The notes beneath the pieces were generated by a model, which saw only the letters and a program-made list of their open reading frames with translations, ran no database searches and was not told the origin of the DNA. Source: Arthonia radiata (Eukaryota; Ascomycota; Arthoniomycetes; Arthoniales; Arthoniaceae). From it: a stretch of DNA of 64,000 nucleotides. Positions within the stretch are counted from its first letter, which is position 1. The number at the start of each line of letters is the position of its first letter. The DNA lies in assembly GCA_002989075.1 (NCBI GenBank), contig PSQN01000011.1, positions 649,131 to 713,130 on the forward strand, read 5' to 3'. This document shows positions 10,261 through 22,039 of this stretch, piece after piece. The position numbers were made by a program, and so were the translations under genes.

Positions 10261-10422
10261 CCCCTCTATCCCTCAGTAGTTCACAATCTTCCACCACCCC
10301 CCTGCACATCTTTCGGCAGATCCTCCTTACCAGCTAATATCTCGCGTGAAGGCCCCTCTCATCCCTCAGTAGTTCACAATCTTCAACCCCTCCTGCACAT
10401 TCCCCGGCAGATCCTCCTTCCT
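10261..10422 (-). repeat. Tandem duplication of the choline kinase 3' coding end
   Basis: Two diverged copies about 93 bp apart (10261-10329 and 10354-10422) share the string ATCCCTCAGTAGTTCACAAT and flanking text up to GCAGATCCTCCTT. The right copy contains the last codons and stop of choline kinase (EDLPGNVQEGLKIVNY); the left copy lies downstream of the stop and is a non-functional echo of the same coding end. Confidence 0.8.
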
Positions 10423-13291
10423 CACCAACCCATGCTGCACACAATCGCCCCAAAAGAACATCGCCCTCGACCTCGCATACGACAGGTAATCAAACTCCAC
10501 GTCCTCCTCTTCTGGCGCATTCTTCGGCGTCTCCGGGGACTTCGCGGCCGCCTCCTCGCCTTCCGCCCAGTCCGTCGCTGTGTCCTTGACGATCTGCTCG
10601 TGCGGCTGGCTGTTCAGGCCGGGGACGCGCGCCTGCACAATGCCCCAGGCGACCCACTGCGCGGAGTTGGCGATGCGCCAGAGACGCGTCTCTTGGACTA
10701 GCTCAGTCACTTGGACTTCGAGATCCGGATCCCAATTGTCTTTGTCGGATTGGGCGGACTCTGTGCGGGTGAGGTTGAGCGAGGACATGGATTCATTGAG
10801 GGGTGTGGGCGTGATGCTGTCGTAGGATGCTTGTCGGGCGGTTGAGTTGGCTTTCTGGCCGTCCATGGGCGGGAAGAACGAGGTGCGGCTTGGTGTGACG
10901 CTTGAGATGGAGGATACAGAGCCTCGGCCAGGAGCAGCTCGTGGTGTTGTTGCAGCGGGCGCGAAGTGCGGGTGGTGCTGGAGGTATGCTCGCAGGAAGC
11001 GGCGTTGCTCTTCTGGCGTTGGGTAGTAGGATGTTTGGCAGTCGTAGCAGAGCTCCGGATGATGGTAGTTGTAGCACCACTCCGTCTATTCAAGCTGTTA
11101 GTGAGGAAATCGTCACAAACAACAAATGGAGGGACGTACGAAGTGGTTTGCAAATTCCAGACCTCGACAATTTGCGTTCGCATACTCGAAGTCGATCACG
11201 ACAAGCTGCTTGTGCAAGTTGGCCGGCAACAGTAGAGGGGACTGTCCGGGTGGCTCTTGCCGCAAGATGTTCCCGTATTGGGTCTGCAATGTTGTCAGCG
11301 GTGCTGTGATCAACAGTCGTGATACGACTCACATCGTTGTGAGAGAAGATCAGTTCTCGCTTGAGCTGCTCAATGCCGCCATATAGTGTGACCAGCTCTG
11401 TCCTAAACCTTGCGACAGTGTCGCGAAACATCTCCCACGTCGTACCACAGACGAGACCACGCTTTCTAAGTCGTGAGATCGCCGGCGAGGACGGACCTTC
11501 GCTGTAAACTTGCCCGTCAATGTAAGTGACTATCCTGGCACAGCGTTCGAGCCATTTGTCCCAATTGTGCCACACGAATGGACCGTTGGCACGCTCCTGA
11601 GCAGTCAGCTCTATGCCGTCATGTAGCTCGCGCATACGCTTTGCGATCTGTCGTGACATGTCCGGCTCACGGAGGTCTTGAGGATTCAAGGGTTTCGCGT
11701 GCAGATACTCTTCAAAACGTCCGTTGTGGAAAGTGCCCAATAACCGTGGGCCAATATTCTGGCGGCAGAGTCTTCGCAAGATCTGCAACTCTGCATCGCG
11801 ATCAATCAAGTGCTCCACTTGCGGGCCGTAAATGCGGAGGAGAAGCTTGCTGCGCGAAGTCAGTATGAAGGCAGCAACGCAAAGTCGCAAAGCTTACCCA
11901 GGTCGAGTCCTGGCTTGCGGCTTTGACGGCAACGATCCACCATCAATACCAGGTGTCGCACTAGTAAGGTCAAGGCCCTCAGGCGGTGACACAGTATAGA
12001 CTGCATTCGTCAGGGCGCCGCTAAGCCTTTCAACCACAATCTCGTCACTACGTTCAAGCGGTACTCGACGCCAACGTTTGAGTTGTAGAGTCTGAGCAAT
12101 CTTGAGAATCTCAAGTTGGAAGTCAGACCACGCCTCCCTATCTCGCTGCGGCATAGTCTTGCCGCAGGGCACACCGTCGTCATCGATAGACGCCAACCCT
12201 CGCGTGCGAGTGAGCGTCCTGGAATTGTCCAGCCACGTCTCGCACGTCGGTACACTGATCTCATTGTCGTGAACGTCAGTGTCGGACGAGCCACCTGTCG
12301 TGGAATGTCTTCGCGGTTTCAATGAAGAGACAGATCGTCGCAGCATCTTCGACTTCTTCTTTCGGCTCATAAGACTGGGCCGTCGCTGCATGCTGCTAAG
12401 CGAATTATCTTTGCGCAGGATTTCCTCAAGTTCATCTAGCGCAGCGGAAGTGTCTGAGCCAGTGGAGTCTCGTCTGGTCGTCTCCTCATCATTGGTCTCT
12501 GCAGCTTTGGGATCCTCCTTGATCACGTCCAGGCCATCACGTGATTTCTTTGGCTTGTGCCTACGCAGCCTGCGCTTTTGCTTCTCCATATGGAGCCACT
12601 CCCATGCTTGAGCCACAATAGCGCTTGTCTGATGCTCGTCATCTGTGGGCGTGTTTTGAGACATGCTGCTACCAGTCTGCGGGGTTTGAAGAGACGACGC
12701 TAAAGCCGGTGACATGCGTGGACTCTGGACAAGCCTGTGACGTGAAAGCCATTTCGGGCGATGCTTGCTCGACTTAGCATTGCTGGATACACGAGAGCTT
12801 CCGTCTAGTCTGAACTCGTCACACTCCTTGGACTTGCCAAGGAGAAGAGGCGAGATCCTGTCATGCTGCTCATCTTTAAGGACTGCTTTCATATTAGCCA
12901 TCAATAGACACACTCATTCGCAGCTGTTACAGGCAGTCAAGCCGTGCCGCAACCCGGATAGAAACGATGATGTTGGTGATGACAAATGCATGCGCGCAGG
13001 TAAAGCTTTATCGAAGGCGCATCAATGCTCTCTAATACAAAGCAGCGCCTTGGTTGTGGACGGAGCCGCAAGCAAGGGCGGTCAGATAAGCGAGCCAACA
13101 CGGATGTCTATTGCTGGGCTTCCGGTGTAGAACTCGTGCCGGAGCATGGCAATTGAGGGACAGAACAAATCTAGTAGTGGTATGAGGATGTGCTTACCTT
13201 GACGATGAGGTTCGTTTGCTGATGAAGTTCGGTCCACGTGGACCTTGGGTCGGCGGGAGTGTTCAGGCTTTTCGCCGTTTTCTTCTGCCAT
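10366..13291 (-). CDS. CKI1: Choline (ethanolamine) kinase with long N-terminal extension
   Basis: Five exons can be joined (13198-13291, 11898-12882, 11333-11849, 11140-11283, 10366-11085), giving about 819 residues. Kinase blocks are KLLLRIYGPQVEHLIDRDAE, LEEY-type FEEYLHAKPLNPQDL, IFSHNDTQYGNIL (Brenner motif with catalytic Asp) and VVIDFEYANANCRGLEFANH (choline kinase signature), followed by TEWCYNYHHPELC. The enzyme phosphorylates choline or ethanolamine, the first step of the Kennedy pathway. About 370 residues before the kinase domain are Ser/Arg/Lys-rich and disordered, with several RRxS-type phosphorylation-like sites. The start at 13291 (MAEENGEKPE) precedes a roughly 315-nt first intron; an in-frame ATG 36 nt upstream is possible. 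The C-terminal stop lies in a local duplication. Confidence 0.9.
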
Positions 13292-14110
13292 GGGGATGCT
13301 TGACTGGTTTCCAAAACATGGAGTCAATCAAGATCTCATCAAGGGCTCGGGCAAGGAGTTGATCTGGGCTCAATCGCCAGATAGAGTGTGTCTGATGAAA
13401 TCAACGGAGCGGAGGGGCGGGGGAGAGTGGGTTTGATAGTGGAGATAAGGTTGGCAAACTAGACGCGCAGGCGCGACAGAGGGATATCCTACGATGCCTT
13501 TGCGTATGTTATTGCTATTGAAATGGAGGTAGGAGCCAAGAGGGGTAATGGAGTTGGCAGAGTGGCGAGAGAGGCATCGAGATGGGCACAAGAGTTGTGG
13601 GTGGAGGAAGCGCCATGGCCACGTGTGTTCCCGCCTGGAAACAAGTGGAGAGGACAGCTTGCGTGTATGCTCTCGTCCAAGATGACTACTCATTTTACTT
13701 GCATGCTTCACACCGCAGCCAAAATAATCCCCAGATTATGGCGAGAAAGTGTTGCGTATCTTGACGCGGATTTGAGAGGCGAGGTGAAGTTGGAGAGGCA
13801 GTCGAAGAAGCTATGGGTGTGCAGCTACATCTGAGACACTTCGAGCACTCGACAGAAGCGGCCTCCTGATGCAGGGACTCTGAACCCAGCGCTTCGGTAA
13901 TCCTATCACGCATTTACTGCTTGCCATTGGTCTCTCATTGATATACACATGAATAGCAATCCACACTTTCCCAACCCCCGCTCTTCAAGACACTAACTTC
14001 TGCTTCCGAAGCAAATACTCGTAACGTCGTTAAACAAGGCCGCCGCCGTCGCTATGCTGTACAAGTCTTTCGCTATGCATGTCTTAGAGAGGTTTTGCGT
14101 CTTGCGAACC
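13292..14110. other. Intergenic between choline kinase start and transporter stop
   Basis: About 820 bases with no convincing coding exon. It contains the choline kinase promoter and, at the right end, the transporter 3' region. A tRNA-like string near 13880 was examined and rejected. Confidence 0.4.
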
Positions 14111-15850
14111 CTACTTCGCCCACTCCACCGTCTCCAGAGCTAGTAGGACCAGGATCAATGTCGAGGGCAAGATCCAGATCACATAGCTGTGGAATAGTAG
14201 ACGAGAAACCACTCCCACAAAAACGCCGTTGACCTGACACATCTGCGCAAGCTGCAACGCGCTCGGTGCTCCGCTGAGTAAAAAGCAGACGATGAGAAAT
14301 ATTGGGTCGTCAATGATGCTGACCGGCACGTACTTCGCCATGATGGCCAAGATTGGTGTCATGACGACCGTAGGAATCAGCATTCGACAGATGAGTGACA
14401 GATAGAGCATCTTGGCTTGTTCGCTTTTCGTGCCCGTCTCTTCAACGCTCTCGTCTGGCAAGGTGTTGCGTGCGAGGTTCGCTCCGAGTACGACCAGGAT
14501 GAGCGGAACGGCCACATTGCCCATTGCGCTCAATCCAGCGGTGACTGAGTTGTTGACAAAGGTACCCTGGTCGAAGAAGAATCGCTGTAAAGGTGGCGTG
14601 AGCGCGACGACTATGGAGAATATAATTGCCGCCAGAGGAACGTTGAGGCAGCTTAAAATATGCTCCATGATTTTCCAGATCGCCTGCAAGGCTCTCTGGA
14701 CTGGCTTGGGAAGCGCGTCAAAGAAGCTCGAAGACTTGTGCTGCACACCATGCCATGCGCGATCGTAGTGTGCTGTCATCCTGTCCCCGGCGGACTGCAT
14801 CCATTCCGGCGCTCCTGAAGTTGTTTGACGTCTGATCATTGGTCGCGGCCGCGCTGACGGTGCGCCGTCGAAATCTCGGCCAGAAGCCGCCGTGCCGAGA
14901 ATAACATCACCGTTTGGCTTGCGCGTGAGCGAGCGCTGGGAAATGTCGCCAGTCGATGAATCCGGAGAGGTGATGAGGGATGGATTTGCGAGAGTATCCA
15001 GAGCGCTGTCTGGACTCGGTGTGGACGATCCTGATCGTTCAATGGATTCTTGGGAAGAGTCGTTATCCCTGTATGGCTCCATGGTCTCTTCATCCTCGGG
15101 TATTTCCCCTCGCTCGCTGGGCGAATACTGGTCTAGTGGCTTTAGGAGAGAGTTCATGCCCCAGCTCCATCGCACAGCCTGACCAAGCTGGGAGAACACG
15201 AGAAGATAGAGGATGCCACGAGCGGCAACTTCGTTATCGTTATCGCCAGGTATTTTCTCCCAGTGTAAGCCAGAAATCGTATGCGATAGCGAGATGACCA
15301 GAGATAGCGGGAGTGAATTTGAGTTGCCGAAAACCTGCGACTTGTCAGTCAGAATCGTTTGCGGGGTCGCGTAATAACACTGACAGCCATTGCCACAATG
15401 AAGTTCTCTTGTGGTTTCTTTCGCATCCGGAACACTCGCGAGCATATCTTCGCAGCCGCGTATGAGATAAGAGTTTGCGCCAGCAGGATGAAGGGTATGA
15501 TGATGAGCTCAATCAGTCGATCGCCATTCAGCTGGCTTGCAAGTTTGGTGAAAACTACGTCCTGTTAGCCTTACGTTCTCGGGAGTCCTCTTGAAAGTAT
15601 ATGGCTTACTCAGGCACGGCGTGAATAGCGTCATGTTCAGATTGGCGACGAACTTTTGCGCGCCTGCATCAAACATGCCCCTTCGTGCTACGATATAGCC
15701 TGGCAAACTAACGCAGACGACTTCCATTACTGCTTCAAACACCAACAGCGTGAGATGGCCAAAGTTGGGGTGGGAAGAGTGCGCGCCTCCTGCTGCTGCA
15801 GCCATGTCGAGCTGATACTGCGCGCCGCCCATGATCTGTGGTTGATCCAT
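14111..15850 (-). CDS. Auxin-efflux-carrier family membrane transporter (ECM3-like)
   Basis: Three exons (about 15610-15850, 15385-15554, 14111-15335) give roughly 545 residues. The N-terminal membrane block reads TLLVFEAVMEVVCVSLPGYI, VANLNMTLFTPCL, then IFTKLASQLNGDRLIELIII and VAMAVFGNSNSLPLSLV; the last is the conserved GNSNSLP motif of the AEC (PIN-like) family. A long hydrophilic loop of about 180 residues follows, Ser/Pro/Asp-rich. The C-terminal half has five membrane spans, including NVAVPLILVVLGANLARN and FLLSGAPSALQLAQMCQVNG. Yeast Ecm3-type proteins are poorly understood; substrates in fungi are not established. The start is either 15850 (MDQPQIM) or 15832. Confidence 0.88.
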
Positions 15851-16343
15851 CCTTCGCGGTCTCTTGTTGGAGTGTGATGGTGTTTTCGAAGAGACTTGCA
15901 ACAATGCGCGGTTTTAGCCTTCAGTGCAGGCTGTCTTATCGCACTGCTGAGTGTGAGAGGGAGCTAGCCGCCAAGGTAAGCTGCAGGATGCTAGTTGGCA
16001 GTGAAGGAGAAATTGTTGGCAGGAGGGTTACTCAGAGACGAACAAAGTCTTGTCTGCCCGCGCGCAAGGACTGCGAGAATGCCATCGCTCTTGGGAGCAT
16101 GGAGAGATAACAAGACCGATGGCGTGAGATTTTGGAGGGAGCGAAACGGAAATGATAGTGACGCGAGTCTTGGTTCTTGGCAGGTACACAAAACTGGTGC
16201 CTCGACGCTTCGTTTCCAGGTCTTCGGATCGCAACATCCGGGCCTTGGTTCACAATACATTTTCCTGCAAATTCTTCATGCTCAGAGAAAATGCAAAGCT
16301 TCATACGCGGATAAAATGTCATTCGTAGCTCCACTATCGAACA
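15851..16343. other. Intergenic, transporter promoter and amidase 3' region
   Basis: About 490 bases. Several overlapping open frames are present, but none has protein character or splice support. No regulatory motif is called. Confidence 0.35.
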
Positions 16344-18467
16344 TCACAACTTCGCACCTGCCATGCCTCCCATCGTTGAGGCCACTTTCTGCTCTGTGCG
16401 ATATCCCAGACTATCACCCTTCACAGCTTTGTCTACGGCTTCCATCGCGTTGTATAATCGTCTCTCTTGTAGCTTTGGTGCCACCACCTGCACGCCCAGC
16501 GGACTGCCCACATACACATCTCGTTCTGGCTTCTCCCAAAGTGTCCTGTTGTATGCATCCGACGGACTAAGGACTTGCTGCTCGCTTTCCAAGAACTCGC
16601 CCTTGGTGTCATCTTTGGTGAACTTACGGACGGGAATGTGTCCGGCACAGCAGTCAAGCAGTACCCAGTTGATTGTGTAGCTGACGCCACCCCATTTGTC
16701 AAGGCCAGCCACCGGATGAGGCGCGATGGGCATGACAAGCGCGTCGATCTCCTGCTTCCCCTGAGGCGTGCTAATACTCCACAACTGTTTGAGGAGCTCA
16801 GTGCTGAGCTGTTCTCTCTTGTTCTGAATACTTCGCGCTTCTTCAAGCGATTTGGCCGGCTTCGACTTGACTCTTGGGGCAAGCCAGGTTGACTGGGGCT
16901 CTCCTGTCTCGGCCATTATGCTGAAGCCGTGCTCGGACCCATTGATTGCAAGCACCGCGTTGGAAAGCGACTGCAGTCTGCCAAAGCTCGGAGGCGTCGG
17001 GAGCACGTGAGCGGTGTGACCGGCTCGTTCGAGTTTGCTCTTGACCTCTAAAAGAAGGTTGCGGATAGGTGGCAATGGCGTCATCAAGTTGTCTGTCATC
17101 AGTATGCCAAAGTTGAGGGCTTTTGTCTTCCCATCATTTTCAGGTGTAGAGAGCGCGCGCTGAGAGAAATCCATCGACTCCCAGAAGCCTGGTATGATAT
17201 TGGGATCCCGTAGCCCTTTCATGTCAAAATGTCAGTACATTTTCTTCTGGACCACAAAGACTTCAGAACATAATGTGGGGACAACATGACTTACATGGTT
17301 TGCTCGCAGCCACCGTCTTCAAGAAGAGCTCACAATCTCGAAGACTTCGCGCCATTGGGCCGGCGCGACTCTTCATGGATACGTGCGAGCCTCCAGGAGC
17401 GCCTGGTTCCGACTGGCCCGAATAAGGAATCCTGTCGGCAGTGGGCATGACGCCATAGATTCCATTACAGTAACTTGGAATTCGAATCGATCCGCCTTCC
17501 AGGGCAACTATCAGCACACAGGTATATGTATAGCAATTACCTAAGCAACGGACAATGCGGGATCGATCACTTGGAAGCAGCTCCAGTGGAACAACCGCTT
17601 AGAGGATGACAAAGGAATACTAGATACTGTAAATGGATGCTCTGAGACTTACCGATGTCGGTACCCACGCCCAGTACACTCCCTTTAATACCCAAAAGTG
17701 CGCCCTCGCCACCTACAGGCTGTGTGTCAGCGGCTAAGTCCAAGAGAGTTGAAACCTACGGGTATCCTGTTGCTATACTTTCTCCTCAGGTTTGCGAGTT
17801 ACATGGGTTGGGGAATCCAAAAGCGCAGCAATCTTAAGGACCTACCACTACTCCCACCAGCTGTCACTTTGCGATTGATGGGATTTAATGTTCGACCCCA
17901 CAAGTTATTTTCACTATCCAACGCCATGAGCGTCTGCGGCACGTTCGTCTTGCAATAGAATACGGCGCCGGCTTCCAGGAGGATGGTCACTAGGGGACTG
18001 GTGGACGTAGATGGCTTGTTCGCAAACGCCGCGAACCCAATTGTGGCGTCCAGCTTCGGCAGCCTGAAGGAATCCTTGAGACTAATTGGTACCCCGTGAA
18101 GTGGCCCAACGGGTTCACCGTACCGCTCCAGGTGGTGATCGAGAGCTTTTGCACGCGTGAGAGCCGTGGAGAAGCATATCTCTGTGAGACAATTTGTTAA
18201 TTGCTGGGCTATGGCTGCTCGCTTGCAGAAAGCGAGAGTGACAGCATGGGCACTGTATTGCCGCGTGCGGATGAGCTCTGCCAAAGCGACAGCGTCATAG
18301 TCCTCCGTGATGGAGACCTCCACGGGGCTTAAGATGCCAGATTGAGCCGGTATGTGGGTTACATTCAATACGTCTGGGCCAGGTAGTCCCGTGAGTCTCC
18401 ACTCATCAGGTATAAGAGCATCGCGTTCAGCTTGCTTTTGCTTTGCAATCTCCTGCCAGCGAGCCAT
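16344..18467 (-). CDS. Amidase (amidase-signature family)
   Basis: At least four exons encode about 550 residues. The first (from MARWQEIAKQKQAERDALIP) contains GPLHGVPISLKDSF, giving the catalytic Lys, and ends at AGGSSG; a short second exon supplies GEGALLGIKGSVLGVGTD; a third begins GGSIRIPSYCNGIYG, giving the bridging and nucleophile Ser of the Ser-cisSer-Lys triad (GGSSGG and TDIGGSIR). The last exon runs from WLRDPNIIPGFW to MGGMAGAKL. Family enzymes hydrolyse small or aryl amides to acid and ammonia, often for nitrogen supply. Acceptors of exons 3 and 4 (GGAAG and GAAAG) were chosen because they restore the family motifs. An apparent earlier start is GTG; ATG at 18467 fits the family. 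Confidence 0.9.
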
Positions 18468-18970
18468 CACAAGCTTTGGGCTGTTGTGATATGGTCTGCG
18501 TCAGGGTATGTAGACGAGCCCTCAATTTGGTCCTTGGTCTGATTAGCGATGCTTACAGTATTGCACTCAGACTTGCAAGGCAGTAATAAATGGCTTAAAT
18601 CTGGTCTTGCTCATACTCGAGAGATGTATCCGAGGTCTCTCGAATGCAGGGTGAAGGCAGCCTTGCCAAGAATTTCGCCAAGAAAAATAGGGCTTGGCAA
18701 ATTGACTTCGTTCAAGCCAGCGTGCCGATGGCCACGGAAACTCGACCGCATCAACGCCGCTCATAACCATCGAAAGTCGCCAAGAAAACACTGCGGCCGG
18801 ACCCGAATAGGTTCGAAAGACTCGACACCGATGCTTTTAGGGCCATAGCATGCGACGACTCTCATCTCCGTGAAGGCGGGGTGAGCGGAGGTCGGAGCGC
18901 GCGCGTCGACGCCCGGCTCACAAATATTCACAACTTGATCGGATCAAATTGCTGTTAGAGGGTGGCGCAT
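18468..18970. promoter_or_regulatory. Divergent promoter region between amidase and SPT20
   Basis: About 500 bases separate two divergent genes, so promoters of both must lie here. No clear TATA or known binding site is claimed. A GC-rich, purine-skewed stretch lies immediately upstream of SPT20. Confidence 0.4.
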
Positions 18971-21900
18971 ATGGCCACGACAACGACAGCGGTGCGTTCC
19001 ACGTCGAATGTGTCTGCAATGGCCCGACCCCTTCAACCCCCTCTATCTTCGGCCGACAGCGCGCCAAGCTCGACCTCACCCTCTGCGGCCTCGAAACCTA
19101 TACCCACAGCCGCACACAACATCAAGCCTCTGAATAACGCCAGTAACACCAATGGCATCCTATCTCGCACAAGACCGCGCCCACGTCCCTCTCAAGTCAA
19201 GACACATGACAAAGCTCAGACGAATGGAGAGCAGGTCAACCAGAGACCCAAAGAACCTTATGTCAAAGACGCAAGCTACATTTTGCGCAAGTTCCGCGGA
19301 AAGTCACCCTCTCTCATACTGCATCTTCATCAAACATATTTTCGATTCGACCAGCAGGATGGCACCTTCAGCTACAATTCTGAAATGCGCATTATCATAG
19401 AACATCTGAAAGCACGAACAGTGCCTCACGATCTCATTGAAGAGCTTCTCCAAGCCAACGTCACCTTCTATGACGGTTGCCTCATTGTTGAAGTTCATGA
19501 CCACAGGACCGCAGCTACCGGCAACATGGAAACAGCGTCAAGTAGTGGAGACCTAAGAGGTTCAAAATTGTTCACATTACATGACAACAGCAATCGCTTC
19601 ATCACACCTTCACCATACGCGCCGTACCCGAATGATCGCGAGCCTGTGTCCAGGCCGAGTAGCTCTAAGGAGAACGTCAATGCCGTTTCCGAGAGCATGC
19701 CTGCGCCCGAGAAGCCCGCAAAGAAGAGCAACAAACCTCGCGTCTTCACCGTGGTCTTGCACCCCACGGATCTAGTCAGACATCGCGAGGTCAGTCTGCT
19801 TACACGTACGCCCATGATCGATCAAAAGGGCAGCAGTCGACGGCAGGCTTCCGTGTCAGGACGCGAGCGACCCACACCACTGTCAGCTATCCCACCCACA
19901 CCCACTTCTGCTTCAGCACCCACGCCTTTTGTAATTAAAGGTGTCAAAAGACAGCGGATGTGCCTGGAGGAAGGCGACATCCATACTTTTGAAGCAGAAG
20001 TGTTTCGAACAGAATACCCGAATTTGCTACTGGAGCCGATCAAAGACTTCCAGGAATCGCAAGCGATGATGGACTTGCTGCGCGACCCTTTGCATGATCA
20101 CAAACCGAGCAAGAAGCAGAGCCGGAAACGAACAACCGCAGAGCTGGCTGCAGACGAGGCCCAAGCCGCTGAAGAAGAGCGCATCGCATTGATCATGGAT
20201 GATCGACTGGGACCATCATTGGCATCTGGTGATAGTAAAGCTCCTGATTTTCAGCCTGACTTCTCGAGGTTTAAGAAGTTTGAGGATATCAAACGAAATC
20301 ACGAACAAGAAGCGCACAGGAAAAAGGAAGAAGAAGCGCGCCTGGTGCACGATAAGAATGCGCGGTCGGAGGAAGAGAAGCGTCGGCAAGCACAAGAAGC
20401 CGCCGCACGACAAGAGCAGCAGCTCCGCCAACACCGTGCACTCGAAGCTCAAAAGGCCACTGCACAACGAAATGCGATGCAGCAGCAGCAGCAACAACAA
20501 GCCCAACACCAAAGTCCGATGCACAACGCAATGATGCAACAGATGATGCAGCAACAACAGCAAGCTTCACAAGGACCCCATATGTCTCCAGTCGCTGGCA
20601 CCCAGGCTCCGGTGAACTCATCGCCGCTGGTAGGTAACGTATTCAGCAATTCCATGCAGGGTGCGGCGATGGCACCGACCTCGTCAACGCAAGGTCCTGG
20701 ATCTCCGCCGCGTCCAGGATCAGCAATGCCAGCGCCACAAGGTATGGCTCCACCGATGGGGCGTCAAGTCAGCCAGCAGGCTAGCCAGCCAGACCTGAGC
20801 CATAACAGCACACCACAAATTTCTCATGCTACACCACAAATGAGAAACATGACGCCTCAACCACCACAGGGCCACATGCCAAATGGCGTGCAGCATACTC
20901 CTGTCATGGGCCCGCAGCAGATGCGAACGCCGCAGATGAACGTGCAGCAGCAAATGCACCAATTACAGCAGGTCGGTCAACATCTGAGCGCTCAACTGAT
21001 GCATGCACAGCAGGCCGGCAATGCGCAACAGGTGGCACGAATTCAGCACGCGATGCAGCACGCCCAGCAAAAGGCTGAGTTCGTGCGACATCACACGCAA
21101 CTTCGCCAACAGCAGCAGCAACAAGCTCAGGTGGCGCAAAGCCCTGTTCAGATGCAAATGCAGGGTTCGCCGCAAGCGAACCATTTCGGAGCACAGATGT
21201 CTCCCCATGTCAACGGCATGCCAGTAAACTCTGCTCAATTACAGATGCAGCCTAACATGCAGCAGCAACAGCAACAGGGTAATCAGCAACACATAGCGCA
21301 GCGCATGCATGAGTATCGACGCAGCTTGGCTCAGGCGGCCCAGAGCAAGATTACTAACCCGCAAGCCAGCAATCAAAGCAGTCCTCATAGCCCTCAGTCG
21401 TCTAGCCAGCAACAATTCCCAAGTCATGTGTCAAGTGCAGGCTCGCCCAACGGTATACAAATGACCCCGGCGATGAATCGCAACCCCACACAATTTCCCA
21501 ATCAGCCCGGCCAAATGCAGAGCCCACATCCGCAGCAACCGATGAATCATATGGGACAAGGCGGCCAGCAGCAGCAGCCCAGACTCCAGAACCCACAGGC
21601 TGCGCAGCAGATCAACCAGTTCAGGCAGGCTTTCGTCCAAAAGCTGGCGCGGGAGAATGGCGGTCAGCTACCTGCAGATCATGAACAGCGCTGGGCGCTC
21701 TGTTGGCGTCAACGACAAGCGCATGCTCAGATGGCACAGCGAAACGCTCAGCAAGCTGCCGGACAAGGAAACGGGGGCATGATGATGCCGGGGCAGGGCT
21801 TGCAGACGATGCAACAAGCCGGGATGAGGCCGCCTGGGCAAGCGCAGCCCATGAATATGTATGAGCAGCAGCAACGCCAGGCGCAGATGATGAAAATTCA

Positions 21901-22039
21901 GCAACAGCGGCAGATTGCTATGCAGCAGCAGCAGCAGAATCAGCAGCAAGGACAGCAAGGCATGATGAACGGCATCGGACAGAACATGATGGGCGGGGTC
22001 AATGGTGCTATGAGTAACGGAATGGGGAGGCCTGGCTAG
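18971..22039 (+). CDS. SPT20: SAGA complex subunit Spt20
   Basis: One uninterrupted frame of 1022 residues. After a disordered Ser/Pro/Ala leader of about 95 residues, the Spt20 domain begins at YVKDASYILRKFRGKSPSLI and includes HLHQTYFRFDQQDGTFSYNS, LLQANVTFYDGCLIVEVHDH and, further on, VFTVVLHPTDLVRHREV and DIHTFEAEVFRTEYPNLL. A charged helical stretch (KKEEEARLVHDKNARSEEEK) follows, and the last 500 residues are extremely Gln/Met/Pro-rich with many poly-Q runs. Spt20 holds the SAGA histone-acetyltransferase complex together and is nuclear. The start is the ATG at 18971; the frame is open slightly upstream only through GTG. Q-tract length is likely to vary between strains. Confidence 0.93.
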   Translation: MATTTTAVRSTSNVSAMARPLQPPLSSADSAPSSTSPSAASKPIPTAAHNIKPLNNASNTNGILSRTRPRPRPSQVKTHDKAQTNGEQVNQRPKEPYVKDASYILRKFRGKSPSLILHLHQTYFRFDQQDGTFSYNSEMRIIIEHLKARTVPHDLIEELLQANVTFYDGCLIVEVHDHRTAATGNMETASSSGDLRGSKLFTLHDNSNRFITPSPYAPYPNDREPVSRPSSSKENVNAVSESMPAPEKPAKKSNKPRVFTVVLHPTDLVRHREVSLLTRTPMIDQKGSSRRQASVSGRERPTPLSAIPPTPTSASAPTPFVIKGVKRQRMCLEEGDIHTFEAEVFRTEYPNLLLEPIKDFQESQAMMDLLRDPLHDHKPSKKQSRKRTTAELAADEAQAAEEERIALIMDDRLGPSLASGDSKAPDFQPDFSRFKKFEDIKRNHEQEAHRKKEEEARLVHDKNARSEEEKRRQAQEAAARQEQQLRQHRALEAQKATAQRNAMQQQQQQQAQHQSPMHNAMMQQMMQQQQQASQGPHMSPVAGTQAPVNSSPLVGNVFSNSMQGAAMAPTSSTQGPGSPPRPGSAMPAPQGMAPPMGRQVSQQASQPDLSHNSTPQISHATPQMRNMTPQPPQGHMPNGVQHTPVMGPQQMRTPQMNVQQQMHQLQQVGQHLSAQLMHAQQAGNAQQVARIQHAMQHAQQKAEFVRHHTQLRQQQQQQAQVAQSPVQMQMQGSPQANHFGAQMSPHVNGMPVNSAQLQMQPNMQQQQQQGNQQHIAQRMHEYRRSLAQAAQSKITNPQASNQSSPHSPQSSSQQQFPSHVSSAGSPNGIQMTPAMNRNPTQFPNQPGQMQSPHPQQPMNHMGQGGQQQQPRLQNPQAAQQINQFRQAFVQKLARENGGQLPADHEQRWALCWRQRQAHAQMAQRNAQQAAGQGNGGMMMPGQGLQTMQQAGMRPPGQAQPMNMYEQQQRQAQMMKIQQQRQIAMQQQQQNQQQGQQGMMNGIGQNMMGGVNGAMSNGMGRPG

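Noticed and set aside
13878-13905. GGACTCTGAACCCAG string resembling a tRNA-Gln anticodon arm
   Set aside because: The flanks do not fold into the remaining arms.
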